In this document: positions 1 through 8,435 of the stretch, piece after piece
How the letters are laid out: each line of letters begins with the position of its first letter
Position numbering within the stretch: position 1 is the first letter of the stretch
From: Phycisphaerae bacterium
GTDB taxonomy: Bacteria > Planctomycetota > Phycisphaerae > UBA1845 > Fen-1342
Assembly: GCA_017999985.1 (NCBI GenBank)
Contig: JAGNKU010000001.1
Location: 673,276-737,275, forward strand
DNA: 64,000 nt
Direction: 5' to 3'
The notes under the pieces: generated by a model
Database searches by the model: none
What the model saw: the letters and a program-made list of their open reading frames with translations, nothing else
What the model was told of the DNA's origin: nothing
Position numbers and translations under genes: made by a program

Positions 1-21
1 GACGCGCCGGGGCGGCGCGTC
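1..21. terminator. GC-rich hairpin upstream of the first gene
   Basis: Eight-base arms (GACGCGCC and GGCGCGTC) flank a five-base loop. The hairpin could be the terminator of a gene left of the window. No T-run follows on the plus strand, so the role is inferred only. Confidence 0.35.
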
Positions 22-36
22 GTTGGGAGGTGTGCG

Positions 37-903
37 ATGAACCTGCGAATCCTGATCGCTCTTCTGCCACTGGCGGTGGTCGGCTGCGCGACGGCGGGCG
101 GCGCCGGCACGCGGTCCGGCTTCGTCGACGTTGACGGCGGCAAGCTCTACTACGAAGCCGCCGGCCACGGACCTGCCGTCGTGCTCATTCATGGCGGCCA
201 GCTCGACCGGCGGATGTGGGACGAGCAATTCGCGTTGCTGGCCAAGGACTACCAGGTCATTCGCTATGACGTGCGCGGCTTTGGCCGGTCATCGACACCC
301 ACGCAGCCATTTCATAGCCATGAAGACCTGCGCGCCCTGCTTGACTACCTGAAGGTTGAGAAAGCCAACCTGGTCGGGCTGTCGCTCGGCGGACGGATCG
401 CGTTCGACTTTGCGCTGACGTATCCGCAGCGCGTGCAGCGACTCATCGGCGTCGGGCCGGGCCTGAGCGGCTTTGACTGGTCGCCGGAGCAGGGCGAACG
501 GATCAGCCGCGTCTACGTCGCCGCCCTCGATGAGAGCCTGGAGAAGGCCACCGAGCTGTGGCTGCAGGATCCGTACATGGCGCCGGCGATGGAGCATGCG
601 GAATTGCAGCCGCGACTCCGGCAGCTCGGGCTCGAGAATGCCAAGTGCTACTGGGCGAGTCCCTACCTGGACCGTCCCCCGCGGCCGCTGGCCGCGGAGC
701 GTTTGGGTGAGCTGAAGGTGCCGACGTTCATAATTGTCGGCGAGCGCGACGTGCCGGACATCCAGCGACTCGTAGACCGCGTGGTCGCCGAGGTGCCAGG
801 CGCGCGTAAGGCGGTCATCCCCGGCGCGGGGCACATCGTGAACATGGAGCAACCGGTGGAGTTCAACCGCGCCCTGCTGGAAATCCTGAAGACCGGCGAA
901 TAG
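37..903 (+). CDS. Alpha/beta hydrolase, predicted lipoprotein
   Basis: A 288-residue protein with a lipoprotein signal peptide: a hydrophobic stretch ends in VVGC, so Cys17 would be lipidated. The rest is a standard alpha/beta-hydrolase fold: HGG oxyanion region near residue 52, nucleophile elbow GLSLGG with Ser116, acid in GERD (Asp238) and catalytic His266 in GAGH. The triad is complete, so it should be an active esterase/lactonase-type enzyme held at the cell envelope. The exact substrate cannot be read; 3-oxoadipate enol-lactonase-like proteins have this layout but are cytoplasmic. The start is supported by GGGAGG eight bases upstream. No operon partner follows, since the next gene is on the other strand. 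Confidence 0.88.
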   Translation: MNLRILIALLPLAVVGCATAGGAGTRSGFVDVDGGKLYYEAAGHGPAVVLIHGGQLDRRMWDEQFALLAKDYQVIRYDVRGFGRSSTPTQPFHSHEDLRALLDYLKVEKANLVGLSLGGRIAFDFALTYPQRVQRLIGVGPGLSGFDWSPEQGERISRVYVAALDESLEKATELWLQDPYMAPAMEHAELQPRLRQLGLENAKCYWASPYLDRPPRPLAAERLGELKVPTFIIVGERDVPDIQRLVDRVVAEVPGARKAVIPGAGHIVNMEQPVEFNRALLEILKTGE

Positions 904-946
904 GGATCAGCGCGACCGGGTGTGTGGGACGGGCGCACACCGGCGC

Positions 947-1444
947 TTACGACTTCTCCGCCGGCTCGATCCCCAGTTCCGCGAGCCACTCGAGCGCCTC
1001 CTCGCGCGTGGCTTCGTCCTGCAGCGCGTGCCATTGGTCACGCAGAGCGGGGTAATCGCCCACCACGCGCCGGAATCGACCAAAGGCGCCACGGCCGTCG
1101 AGCGCATCTTCGAGGCGCTGGCGCGCGTGAGGGTCCTCCACACGGGCCGCGAAGCGTGACATTAGTTTGTAGTCCGCGTGCGGATCGGGCTCGGGCAGCG
1201 CAACGTAGCGTGGGTCTTCGGCCGCGATGGCCCGGGCAACCGGCAGCAGCGCCTGCTCCCAATCCGGGATGTCGAAATCAGATTCCGCGTCCTCGTCGTC
1301 ACCGGCATCCTGCAGGCGTGACACCAGGTCATGGTCCACGAGCTCGATCTTGCCGGTCTCGGTGTCGAGATAGTGCATGGACTCGTCGAGATGGGTCCGC
1401 ATCGCCGTTACCAGGTCGTCGAGATCGATCGGCAGTCGCTTCAT
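947..1444 (-). CDS. UPF0158 family protein
   Basis: A 165-residue acidic cytoplasmic protein without signal peptide or membrane segment. The order of conserved blocks (an N-terminal LDDLVTAM helix, a central DWEQ region, a FRRVVGDYPALRDQWHAL block and a C-terminal EALEWLAELGIEP) is that of UPF0158, an uncharacterised family. I chose the ATG at 1444 because GTGGAG lies about nine bases upstream and the family begins at this Met; the frame stays open to 1552 but that extension looks unlike the family. It converges with the preceding hydrolase gene, with a 43-base gap. Function unknown. Confidence 0.85.
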   Translation of the reverse strand: MKRLPIDLDDLVTAMRTHLDESMHYLDTETGKIELVDHDLVSRLQDAGDDEDAESDFDIPDWEQALLPVARAIAAEDPRYVALPEPDPHADYKLMSRFAARVEDPHARQRLEDALDGRGAFGRFRRVVGDYPALRDQWHALQDEATREEALEWLAELGIEPAEKS

Positions 1445-1708
1445 GGCGGCGTCTCCACGTGAGATGACGTCCGGCACCGCACACCACGATGCCCGCACGG
1501 GCTGGCGCTTGTACCGCCGATCGCTCCGCGGGCAAGCGGAACCAACCCCCATTATGGTACCATGCCTTGCGGGTGAACCAGCGGCGTACTACAAGAAGCG
1601 GCGCACGGCTGCGGCGCGGACGGGGCGGGCGTCAGCGGCGAATAGTCGTGCATACGGACAGAATCCCCAACGGGAGCCCGCCAGATCGTCTTCAGAGGTC
1701 CGGTAGCG

Positions 1709-2542
1709 ATGCAGACACCCGCAACCGATACCGACCACGACGAACGGACTGACGCTCCGTCGCTCGTCGGGCGCGTTGAGACCGACCGCTTCTGCGTCGG
1801 CTGCGGGTACAACCTGCACACGCAGGGGGTCTGGCGCGATCCGGCCACGCAGTTACTCGTCTGCCGTTGCCCGGAATGCGGCCGGTTCGATGCGGTCGGC
1901 GGCACGGTGACGGCCGGGCAGGTGTGGTTACGCCGGATCGCGCTGCCGCTGTTGTTCCTCTGGATCATCATTGTCATCGGCGTGCCGGTGGGGCTGCTCT
2001 TCGGACACGGGGCGTTGGTGGTCGAGACGCTCGAAGAGCTGACCCGCTATCAGCCCGCAAGCACGACCCCCGCGCCGACAACGCAGATGACCTTGCCAAG
2101 CGGCCAGGTGATTGCGTACCAAGCCAACGTGCCTTGGACGCGACAGCCGCGCGGGGATTTCCCATATCGCCGACTGGTGATTGCGACGCTGTTGGGCGTT
2201 GCCGGGCTGCTGGGCTTCTGCCTCGTGGCGTGGGTGGCGGTCGTGGCGCACCACTGGCGGCGATGGGGTTACTGGATCCTGGCATCGCTGCCGCCGCTCG
2301 GTGTCGGCGGGCTCGTCTGGTACATCTGGGCCCACGACTTCCCTTTGCTGCGCGACTGGGCGACGCCGTACGTGGTCGGATTGACGCTGGCCAATGTCGT
2401 GGGCGGCGCGCTGGGCGTGTACCTGGGGCGCCCGGCGATGCGGCTCGTGCTGCGGCTGACGTTGCCGCCGCGCATCCGCCAGACCCTGGCGTTTCTGTGG
2501 ATCGCGGACGGCAAGCCCCCGCCGCACGTGCCAAAGCCCTGA
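1709..2542 (+). CDS. Zinc-ribbon membrane protein, unknown function
   Basis: A 277-residue protein with two CxxC pairs (CVGC near residue 30 and CRCPEC near residue 53) that make a short zinc ribbon. Four predicted membrane segments follow, near residues 72-97, 155-180, 185-205 and 215-237. There is no signal peptide, so the ribbon would face the cytoplasm. Zinc-ribbon-plus-TM proteins of this type are frequent in planctomycetes and have no assigned role. AGAGGT precedes the ATG. It stands alone between a minus-strand gene and a secreted protein. A palindrome ATGGTACCAT (1554-1563) lies in the upstream divergent region. Confidence 0.8.
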   Translation: MQTPATDTDHDERTDAPSLVGRVETDRFCVGCGYNLHTQGVWRDPATQLLVCRCPECGRFDAVGGTVTAGQVWLRRIALPLLFLWIIIVIGVPVGLLFGHGALVVETLEELTRYQPASTTPAPTTQMTLPSGQVIAYQANVPWTRQPRGDFPYRRLVIATLLGVAGLLGFCLVAWVAVVAHHWRRWGYWILASLPPLGVGGLVWYIWAHDFPLLRDWATPYVVGLTLANVVGGALGVYLGRPAMRLVLRLTLPPRIRQTLAFLWIADGKPPPHVPKP

Positions 2543-2614
2543 GCGCGTTCAGATTCAGGCCGGGAGTGCATTTGCGTTGAGTTTCACGGGCCAAGCGGGT
2601 ACATATGCGTATAT

Positions 2615-3328
2615 ATGTATCTCACGCTGCGACACTGGGGGGCAGTTCGCGAGGCCGGTTGCCTGTGCCGGCCGGCAGCCCTTATTGGCCTGTGGCTGTG
2701 CCTCACCGCGCCGGTGCTGGGCACGACGCTGAAGGAGATGTACGACCGCGCCACGCCCGCGCAGGGCTACGACAAGTACATCGTCCTGCAGACCGGCGTC
2801 ACCTACAGCGGCGGGCTCTGGCTCGGCGGGACATACAACCCGCTGACCGCCACGTTCGAACCCGGCAAGGACGAGAACGTGCGGATCGTCGGGAACGGGG
2901 CGGTGCTCGACCTGCAGGGCGGCGAGATCTGCATCGCGTATTGCACGAACCAGCTTGACATCGAAGATTGCGTCATCCTGAACGGCGATGTGCGCTACCG
3001 CGGCTTTGACGGCGGCGAGCTGTACCTGGTGCCGACCGGCTCGGTCCGCTACGTCACGTTCTACCGACCCCACGACTACGGCGTGCGACTGTTCGGCTGC
3101 GGCGCGGGCGTTCTGCTGGAGCGAAACCTCGTCGTGGACGCCGTGGACACTGGTGCGGATTTCATGTTCTTCACCGGCGTGTCCAGCGACTGGCTGCCGA
3201 CGGGGGGCAGCTTCGGACTAAGCTTGCAGGCCGGGTTCAACATCTACGAAAACTGGTCCTATCACGCGGACCCGGCGGCGAATGCGGACCCGGTGCGGCA
3301 CTTCACGTTGCTGTGCGACTATGGCTGA
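2615..3328 (+). CDS. Secreted beta-helix protein, N-terminal part (ends at an in-frame TGA)
   Basis: A 237-residue open frame with a signal peptide (hydrophobic core LIGLWLCL, cleavage after VLG near residue 36) and repetitive short beta-strand sequence (NGAVLDLQGG, CVILNGDV, LERNLVVD) typical of right-handed parallel beta-helix proteins. It stops at TGA 3326-3328, but the same frame continues at once in the next entry and that part lacks a signal peptide, so the two look like one original gene of about 766 codons. The break may be a real nonsense mutation, a sequencing error, or less likely a recoded codon. No strong ribosome-binding site is seen before the chosen ATG. Confidence 0.7.
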   Translation: MYLTLRHWGAVREAGCLCRPAALIGLWLCLTAPVLGTTLKEMYDRATPAQGYDKYIVLQTGVTYSGGLWLGGTYNPLTATFEPGKDENVRIVGNGAVLDLQGGEICIAYCTNQLDIEDCVILNGDVRYRGFDGGELYLVPTGSVRYVTFYRPHDYGVRLFGCGAGVLLERNLVVDAVDTGADFMFFTGVSSDWLPTGGSFGLSLQAGFNIYENWSYHADPAANADPVRHFTLLCDYG

Positions 3329-4915
3329 GTGCTGCCGGCCGGCTGGGCCGGGGCCGGTGCGGCACCCTACAACAATGTGGTCGGTATCGATCCGGAGCTG
3401 CGTGATCCGGAGCACGGGGACTATCGACCCGCACTCGGCTCGCCCGCCGCGGCGTATGGCTGTCAGACGTTCGGCGCCGCGCGACCCACGTCGGCGGCTG
3501 TTGTGGTCGCGGACCGCGCGGTCGAAGCTGTGCCGCGCCGCGAGACGATCGATGTCGCCGGTCGCATCAGCGCGGACACGGTGTGGGACGCGGACCACGT
3601 GCGCGTCGTGGGGGATGTCGAGGTACAGCCCGGCATTACGCTGACCATCGCCCCGGGTGTGCGCGTCGAGTTCCAGGATTACTACCGGCTGGTGGTCAAC
3701 GGGACGCTGCTCGCGGTGGGCATGGCGGACCAGAGGATTCGGTTCACGACGGATGAGCCGAGCCGGTTCACGGTCGACACAGCGCACGCCGGTTGCTGGA
3801 ACGGCATCCGCTTCGAGGACACCGCGGCGACGAATGCGCCGTCGCGCCTGGCGTACTGCACGCTCGAGTACAGCAAGGCGACCGGCGGCGGCAGCGGCGC
3901 GTATCCGTATGGTGGCGGGGCGCTGTCCGTTGTGGGATTCGCGCAACTGTCCGTGGAGAATTGCGTCTTCCGGCACAACGTGGCGGACTACGGTGGCGCG
4001 GTGTTCCTGTATCGGCAGGCCAACGTGCGCATCGCGGGCTGCCTGATCGTGGACAATCACGCGCTGCAGAACGCAAGCGCGGTCTGTTGCGCGTACTCAT
4101 ATCCGGAGCTGACGAACAACACCATCGTGCGGAACCCGATCCACAACGAGGCGAACCCGTACATCGAGAGCTGCGCGGTGCTGAGCTTCATCGCGAAGCC
4201 GGTGCTGACGAACCACATCATCCGCGACAACGAGCCGAGCTACGTGTACATGCACACGCAGCTCTGGGGGACGAAGAACTACTACACGCATTACAACAAC
4301 GTTGCGGGGTACCCGGACCTGGATGACAACCTCGACGTTGATCCGCGGTTTCTCGCGCCCGACGGCGTTGATGGCATCCCCGGTACGCCGGACGACAATT
4401 TCCGGCTACACGCGGAGTCGCCGTGCATCGACGCGGGCTGGAATGCGGCGGTGCCGCCAGCGCTGAGCCAGGACCTGGACGGTGTGACGCGGGTCTTTGA
4501 CGGCGATCTGGATGGAACGCCGGTCGTGGACATGGGGGCGTTTGAGTCCGGCGACTGTGACGGCGACGGCGTGCCGGATGTGACGGAGATCACCGGCGGC
4601 CAGGCGGCCGACTGCAACGGCAATCTCGTACCTGACGAGTGCGAGCTCGAAGTGTTCGGCACATCGCTCGACTGCAACGCCAGCGGCGTGCCCGACGAAT
4701 GCGAGACGCTCGGCGGCGGCGATTTCGACGGCGATGGCGACGTGGACGCGGTCGATCTCGCCACCTTTGTCGCCGCACTGGCCGGGCCGGATCTGGCGCC
4801 GCACGCGGCGCTGCCGGAGTGCGTTGGCGCGCTGCGGGCAACATTCGACTTTAACACGGATGGCGATCTCGATCTGGCCGATTTCGCTGGCTTGCAGTCC
4901 GCACCGGCGCGATGA
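3329..4915 (+). CDS. Beta-helix protein, C-terminal part with dockerin-like Ca-binding tail
   Basis: This frame continues directly from the stop of the preceding entry; a GTG at 3329 is the first possible start. About 528 residues. Residues 90-330 form a right-handed beta-helix (WDADHVRVVGDVEVQPG, LTIAPGVRVEF, NCVFRHNVADYGGAVFL, NNTIVRNP). The C-terminal 110 residues hold Asp-rich loops (CDGDGVPDVTE, GDFDGDGDVDAVDLATF, DFNTDGDLDLADFAGL), the dockerin type-I-like pair found at the end of many planctomycete exported proteins. Without the upstream signal peptide this part alone could not be exported, which argues that it is the 3-prime half of a broken gene. The role of the intact protein would be carbohydrate or surface binding (inference). 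Confidence 0.72.
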   Translation: MLPAGWAGAGAAPYNNVVGIDPELRDPEHGDYRPALGSPAAAYGCQTFGAARPTSAAVVVADRAVEAVPRRETIDVAGRISADTVWDADHVRVVGDVEVQPGITLTIAPGVRVEFQDYYRLVVNGTLLAVGMADQRIRFTTDEPSRFTVDTAHAGCWNGIRFEDTAATNAPSRLAYCTLEYSKATGGGSGAYPYGGGALSVVGFAQLSVENCVFRHNVADYGGAVFLYRQANVRIAGCLIVDNHALQNASAVCCAYSYPELTNNTIVRNPIHNEANPYIESCAVLSFIAKPVLTNHIIRDNEPSYVYMHTQLWGTKNYYTHYNNVAGYPDLDDNLDVDPRFLAPDGVDGIPGTPDDNFRLHAESPCIDAGWNAAVPPALSQDLDGVTRVFDGDLDGTPVVDMGAFESGDCDGDGVPDVTEITGGQAADCNGNLVPDECELEVFGTSLDCNASGVPDECETLGGGDFDGDGDVDAVDLATFVAALAGPDLAPHAALPECVGALRATFDFNTDGDLDLADFAGLQSAPAR

Positions 4916-4959
4916 TCTCCCCCGGTGACCGGGGAGTGCGTCTACCGCGGGAGAACGCC

Positions 4960-5772
4960 ATGGCTGCGGATTTCCTGACGGCGGCATTCGGGCGCGGCGG
5001 GCCAGAGGTGTTCCGGCTGGGTCTGTCGGCGACGTATCGCCCGGGGCGCGCTGCGATTCACTACGCACTCGATGAAGGCATCAACGTCTTCTTCTGCTAC
5101 GGGTTCGATACGCACATGACGCGGACGCTGCGCGAATTGCCCGCGAGCCGGCGCGAGCGCATCGTCATCGCCACGGGGGCGTACAACCTGCTGATCGGCC
5201 ATTTCAGTCTGCGGCGGACGCTCGAAAAGCGCCTGCGGCAGTTGCGGACCGATTACCTCGATGCGTTCCTCTACTTGGGCGTCACGAAGCCGAAGCACTT
5301 TCCGCCGCGGACGCGCGAAGAGCTAACGCGGCTGTGTGAGGAGGGCAAGGTCCGGCGGATCGGGATGTCGTGCCATGATCGTCGATTCGCCGGCGAGCTG
5401 GCGGCGGCGGGTGCGCTGGACGCGTTCATGGTGCGCTACAACGCCGCGCACCGCGGAGCGGAGCAGGACATCTTCCCGCATCTCGCCGCGCACGATCCGG
5501 CATTAATCAGCTACACGGCGACGCGCTGGCGCTACCTGTTGCGCGCCCCCAGGGGCTGGCCGCCGCGCGGGCGTGTGCCGACGGCCGGCGAATGCTATCG
5601 CTTCGTGCTGACGAACCCGCACGTGGACGTCTGCCTGACGGCGCCGTCGAATGCGACACAGCTCCGGGACAATCTGGCAGCGGTGCGGGCCGGGCCGCTC
5701 AATGACGACGATCTGGCGTTCATGCGTCAGTTCGGCGACGCAGTGCACCATACGGCTGGGTGGTTCATGTGA
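4960..5772 (+). CDS. Aldo/keto reductase-like protein, catalytic residues replaced
   Basis: A 270-residue protein. ATG 4960 follows GGGAG and fits the family N-terminus; the frame is open from 4912. The AKR barrel is recognisable: HYALDEGINVFF, a SLRRTLEKRLRQLRTDYLDAF helix, EEGKVRRIGMSCHD, and a late N/C-terminal TAPSNATQLRDNLAAV. The usual tetrad looks absent: the Asp of FFDTA is Cys46, the Lys of IATK is Gly73 and the His of DLYQLH is Leu106. Either a non-catalytic homologue or a divergent enzyme; the fold call is firmer than any activity. It lies 44 bases downstream of the beta-helix gene with no evident functional link. Confidence 0.72.
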   Translation: MAADFLTAAFGRGGPEVFRLGLSATYRPGRAAIHYALDEGINVFFCYGFDTHMTRTLRELPASRRERIVIATGAYNLLIGHFSLRRTLEKRLRQLRTDYLDAFLYLGVTKPKHFPPRTREELTRLCEEGKVRRIGMSCHDRRFAGELAAAGALDAFMVRYNAAHRGAEQDIFPHLAAHDPALISYTATRWRYLLRAPRGWPPRGRVPTAGECYRFVLTNPHVDVCLTAPSNATQLRDNLAAVRAGPLNDDDLAFMRQFGDAVHHTAGWFM

Positions 5773-5833
5773 CCGGGGCACAACGCGTTCTTTTTTTGCG
5801 CGGCCTAATTGGCACCCTTCGTTATTGGGACGT

Positions 5834-5945
5834 TGAAGCTGTCAGCCGTCAGCCCTCAGCCGGAGCCATTAGCCGCAAGCTGCAAGCCGTAAGCCGTAAG
5901 CCCGAGTGTGCGCCTCTGGCTTGAGGCTTAGGGCTTATGGCCTCC
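5834..5945. repeat. Heptanucleotide repeat tract, NNNAGCC then inverted GGCTTNN
   Basis: From 5834 to 5902 the sequence reads as about ten near-tandem 7-base units ending in AGCC or AGCT (GTCAGCC, GTCAGCC, CTCAGCC, ATTAGCC, GCAAGCC, GTAAGCC, GTAAGCC and variants; one unit is 6 bases). After a 15-base spacer, 5918-5945 has four units of the reverse complement type (GGCTTGA, GGCTTAG, GGCTTAT, GGCCTCC). The two halves could pair as a long imperfect hairpin. No gene lies between 5773 and 6275. Confidence 0.75.
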
Positions 5946-6012
5946 TCCAAGAAGATACACCGCGGAGAACGCAGGGAATACTAGGATTGATAGATTCTGT
6001 TGCTGTGGGCGT

Positions 6013-6076
6013 GGGAATGTGGGAACGGGGGAACGGGGCGCCGGCGGAGCCGCCAGGGAACGGGGAACAGGGAACA
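6013..6076. repeat. Second heptanucleotide repeat, GGGAACR
   Basis: Units GGGAATGT, GGGAACG, GGGGAACG, then after a GC-rich 20-base insert GGGAACG, GGGAACA, GGGAACA. The period is seven with occasional extra bases. It is in the same gene-free stretch as the first heptamer tract (5773-6275), for which I find no coding support. Confidence 0.65.
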
Positions 6077-6275
6077 GAAGAGGCACGTGGGGACGTGGAA
6101 CGGGTTTCCGAGCCGCGAACGGGAGTGAGCGAACCAGCCGCGCCGCCAGAACGTCAACCGGATAGCGACAGGCGTCCCCAGATCCGCGCGCTAGATCCGC
6201 TCGATCAAGTGCCATCATTTGCCGCAGCCAAACACCCGGCTTCGGAGAGCGCGGCACGTGGTGTTGGCACAGGCG

Positions 6276-8435
6276 CTACTCATTGGCGCTTTCGCGCGGC
6301 AGCGGCGGAAACCAGCGGAGCCGTGCGGCCTCGCGACCCAGTTCCGTTTTCCCACAGCGCCGCACCAACGCCCTGTAGAACCGCTGCGCGGCTTGCGGAT
6401 CTCGGCCCTTCAACCAGGATCCGGCTTCGCACAACACCCGGGCCGTCTCATCGGATTCATCGGGCAGCAGTTCCGCGGCCTGCCAAGCCCAGTTCGCGGC
6501 CAGGTAGCGGTAGTGCCAGCGCTTGCCGAGCGGGACGCGGCTTCGATCCGCACGCTCGCGCTCATCGGCCGTGCTGGCGGTCAGCTTCTGCCTCGCGCGC
6601 GCGCCGCGGACCTGCGACACCGTGGGCAGCTCAAAATCGCCTTCGTACGCCGCGTACCAATCGGGTTCCAGTTCCGTCCCGATCAGCTCCATGCCGTCGT
6701 AGCGGCAGAGACGCGCGGCCTGCCACAGGGCCCGCGCGCGCTCCGTGTTGGCCTGCACGTGATCGCGACTGAGTCGCAGGTTCCGTACGTAGGCGTCGAA
6801 GTCCGCTTGGCAGCGTGCCGGAAAGTAGGCGCGTGCCTCGGACCAGCGCTCCGCGCGAGTCAAGCGACGCGCGAGCAGATGGCGAATGCGAACGTTGACT
6901 TCGCCCAACACACTCAGGCCGGTCGGCGGGTCCTGGAACGCGAGGCCGTCATATTGAGAACGCAGCGCTGCCTCGACTTCGCCGCTGACTGCCGGCCAAT
7001 TCCGATCGACATATCGAACGAGTTCGTCGAGCGTCAGGACGCGCTCGGCGACATACGCGGCATCCAGCCAGTAGTTCGCCCGCAGCAGCGCATCCAGCGC
7101 CTCGACGTACTGCCGGCGCGCCAAGCACAACACGCCCAGCTCGCCGAGTGCGCGCCCACTGGGCGAAAGCCCGCTCTCCTCATCGTCATCGGCGAAGTCG
7201 GTATTCAGGTTCTCCCAGCGCGCGTCCGGAGGAAATCCACGTGCGGCAAGTGCCAGTTCGGCAGCGGCTTCATCGGTCTTCCCCGCGCGCAGCAGTAGCT
7301 TCGCACGGATCCAATGGCCGACACCCGATTGAGTCGGCGCCAGCTTCAGCCAGCGGTCAGCGCTCGCGAAGGCTCCGGCCTGGTAAGCAGCCCACGCCAG
7401 GCGCTCGGCGCCCGCGACGTCCGTCACTTGCGCCGACTCGATCATCTCAAGCCACTTCTGCGTCAGAGCCGCCGGCGGAGCATCGTCAATCGACTGTTGC
7501 GGGCCGCCCCGGGCAAGCAGGTATGCCGTGACGACACGCCGGGCGTTTTCATCCCGCGCGGCGCGGCGCAACAGTTCGTCACCGCCCTTCAGGATGCGCG
7601 CTGCCATCAGACGCAGCGACCAGACGGCCGTTGGGTCGCCGGTCGCCAGTTGCTGGAGATAGAGCTCGACCGCCCGCTCGACGTGGTCGCGCTTCAGTTC
7701 AGCGTTGGCCTCCCAGCCCAAGCTCGACGATGCCAGTCCAATGCTGTCGGCAAACCCGTCGCCGGTCAGGGCGCGCACCTGCTGGAAGCATTCCATGGCT
7801 TGGGCCGGATCGGACTTGAGCCACGACTTGCCGAGCATGAACGCCGCCCAGGTCGATCGAAACCGCCGCTCCGCGGGCGGCAAGGCGAGCACCGCGCGCC
7901 AGGCATCCCGGGCGCCGTCGAACTCGTCGCGGTAGTAGGCGACCGCGCCCCGCAGGTACAGCGCAAACTCCGACGGCAGCCCCTCCGGAATCGTCACGTC
8001 CGGCAACCGGGGCGGAACGCTGTCGGGTCGTTGCAGCTCGTAGCGCGCCAGCGCGTCGGCGTGGGCGCGCAGCACCGCGCGCAGGGCGTCGTGCTGCACG
8101 ATCAGCCGGTCGCGCTGGTCCGCAGGCGTGCGCAGCGCGTCCAACGCCGTGCGCAGGTCCGCGCGATCGGCGTCCGCAGTCTGGCGCGCGTATGCGGACT
8201 CACGGTAGTCGCAATCGTCCGGCACCACAGCCCGGAACACAGGCGCACCGGTCGGGCGCAGGCGTTCGATCTCGATGCGGAAGTCCGCCACCGGCGCCCA
8301 CAGCACCGCGCTATCGCCGCTCATGAGGAGCCGGTTGGGGAAGAACGGGCCGCACGCCCACGCGACGGCCACTCCAGCGCTCAACGCGATGAGCCCGGCC
8401 ACCAGGGACGTCCTAATGTCGAGTCGGCGTAACAT
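6276..8435 (-). CDS. Secreted helical-repeat (TPR-like) protein, unknown function
   Basis: A 719-residue protein. I start it at the ATG at 8435; upstream codons overlap the preceding gene and look unlike a signal peptide. A signal sequence (LVAGLIALSAGVAVA) is followed by ACGPFFPN. Most of the rest is helical with TPR-like pairs (ARDAWRAVLALPPAERRFRSTWAAFMLGK, AVELYLQQLATGDPTAVWSLRLMAARIL, and a final RALVRRCGKTELGREAARLRWFPP). No catalytic motif is seen. Its start overlaps the end of the DUF3142 gene by 23 bases, so the two are translationally linked and probably act together at the cell surface or periplasm. Confidence 0.75.
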   Translation of the reverse strand: MLRRLDIRTSLVAGLIALSAGVAVAWACGPFFPNRLLMSGDSAVLWAPVADFRIEIERLRPTGAPVFRAVVPDDCDYRESAYARQTADADRADLRTALDALRTPADQRDRLIVQHDALRAVLRAHADALARYELQRPDSVPPRLPDVTIPEGLPSEFALYLRGAVAYYRDEFDGARDAWRAVLALPPAERRFRSTWAAFMLGKSWLKSDPAQAMECFQQVRALTGDGFADSIGLASSSLGWEANAELKRDHVERAVELYLQQLATGDPTAVWSLRLMAARILKGGDELLRRAARDENARRVVTAYLLARGGPQQSIDDAPPAALTQKWLEMIESAQVTDVAGAERLAWAAYQAGAFASADRWLKLAPTQSGVGHWIRAKLLLRAGKTDEAAAELALAARGFPPDARWENLNTDFADDDEESGLSPSGRALGELGVLCLARRQYVEALDALLRANYWLDAAYVAERVLTLDELVRYVDRNWPAVSGEVEAALRSQYDGLAFQDPPTGLSVLGEVNVRIRHLLARRLTRAERWSEARAYFPARCQADFDAYVRNLRLSRDHVQANTERARALWQAARLCRYDGMELIGTELEPDWYAAYEGDFELPTVSQVRGARARQKLTASTADERERADRSRVPLGKRWHYRYLAANWAWQAAELLPDESDETARVLCEAGSWLKGRDPQAAQRFYRALVRRCGKTELGREAARLRWFPPLPRESANE

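Noticed and set aside
3326..3365. Selenocysteine insertion at TGA with a following stem-loop
   Set aside because: A hairpin is present but very GC-rich, and a beta-helix surface protein offers no reason for Sec. Nonsense mutation or sequencing error is simpler.
5773..6275. A 288-codon plus-strand open frame starting at 5906
   Set aside because: It runs through heptamer repeats and then opposite a real minus-strand gene.
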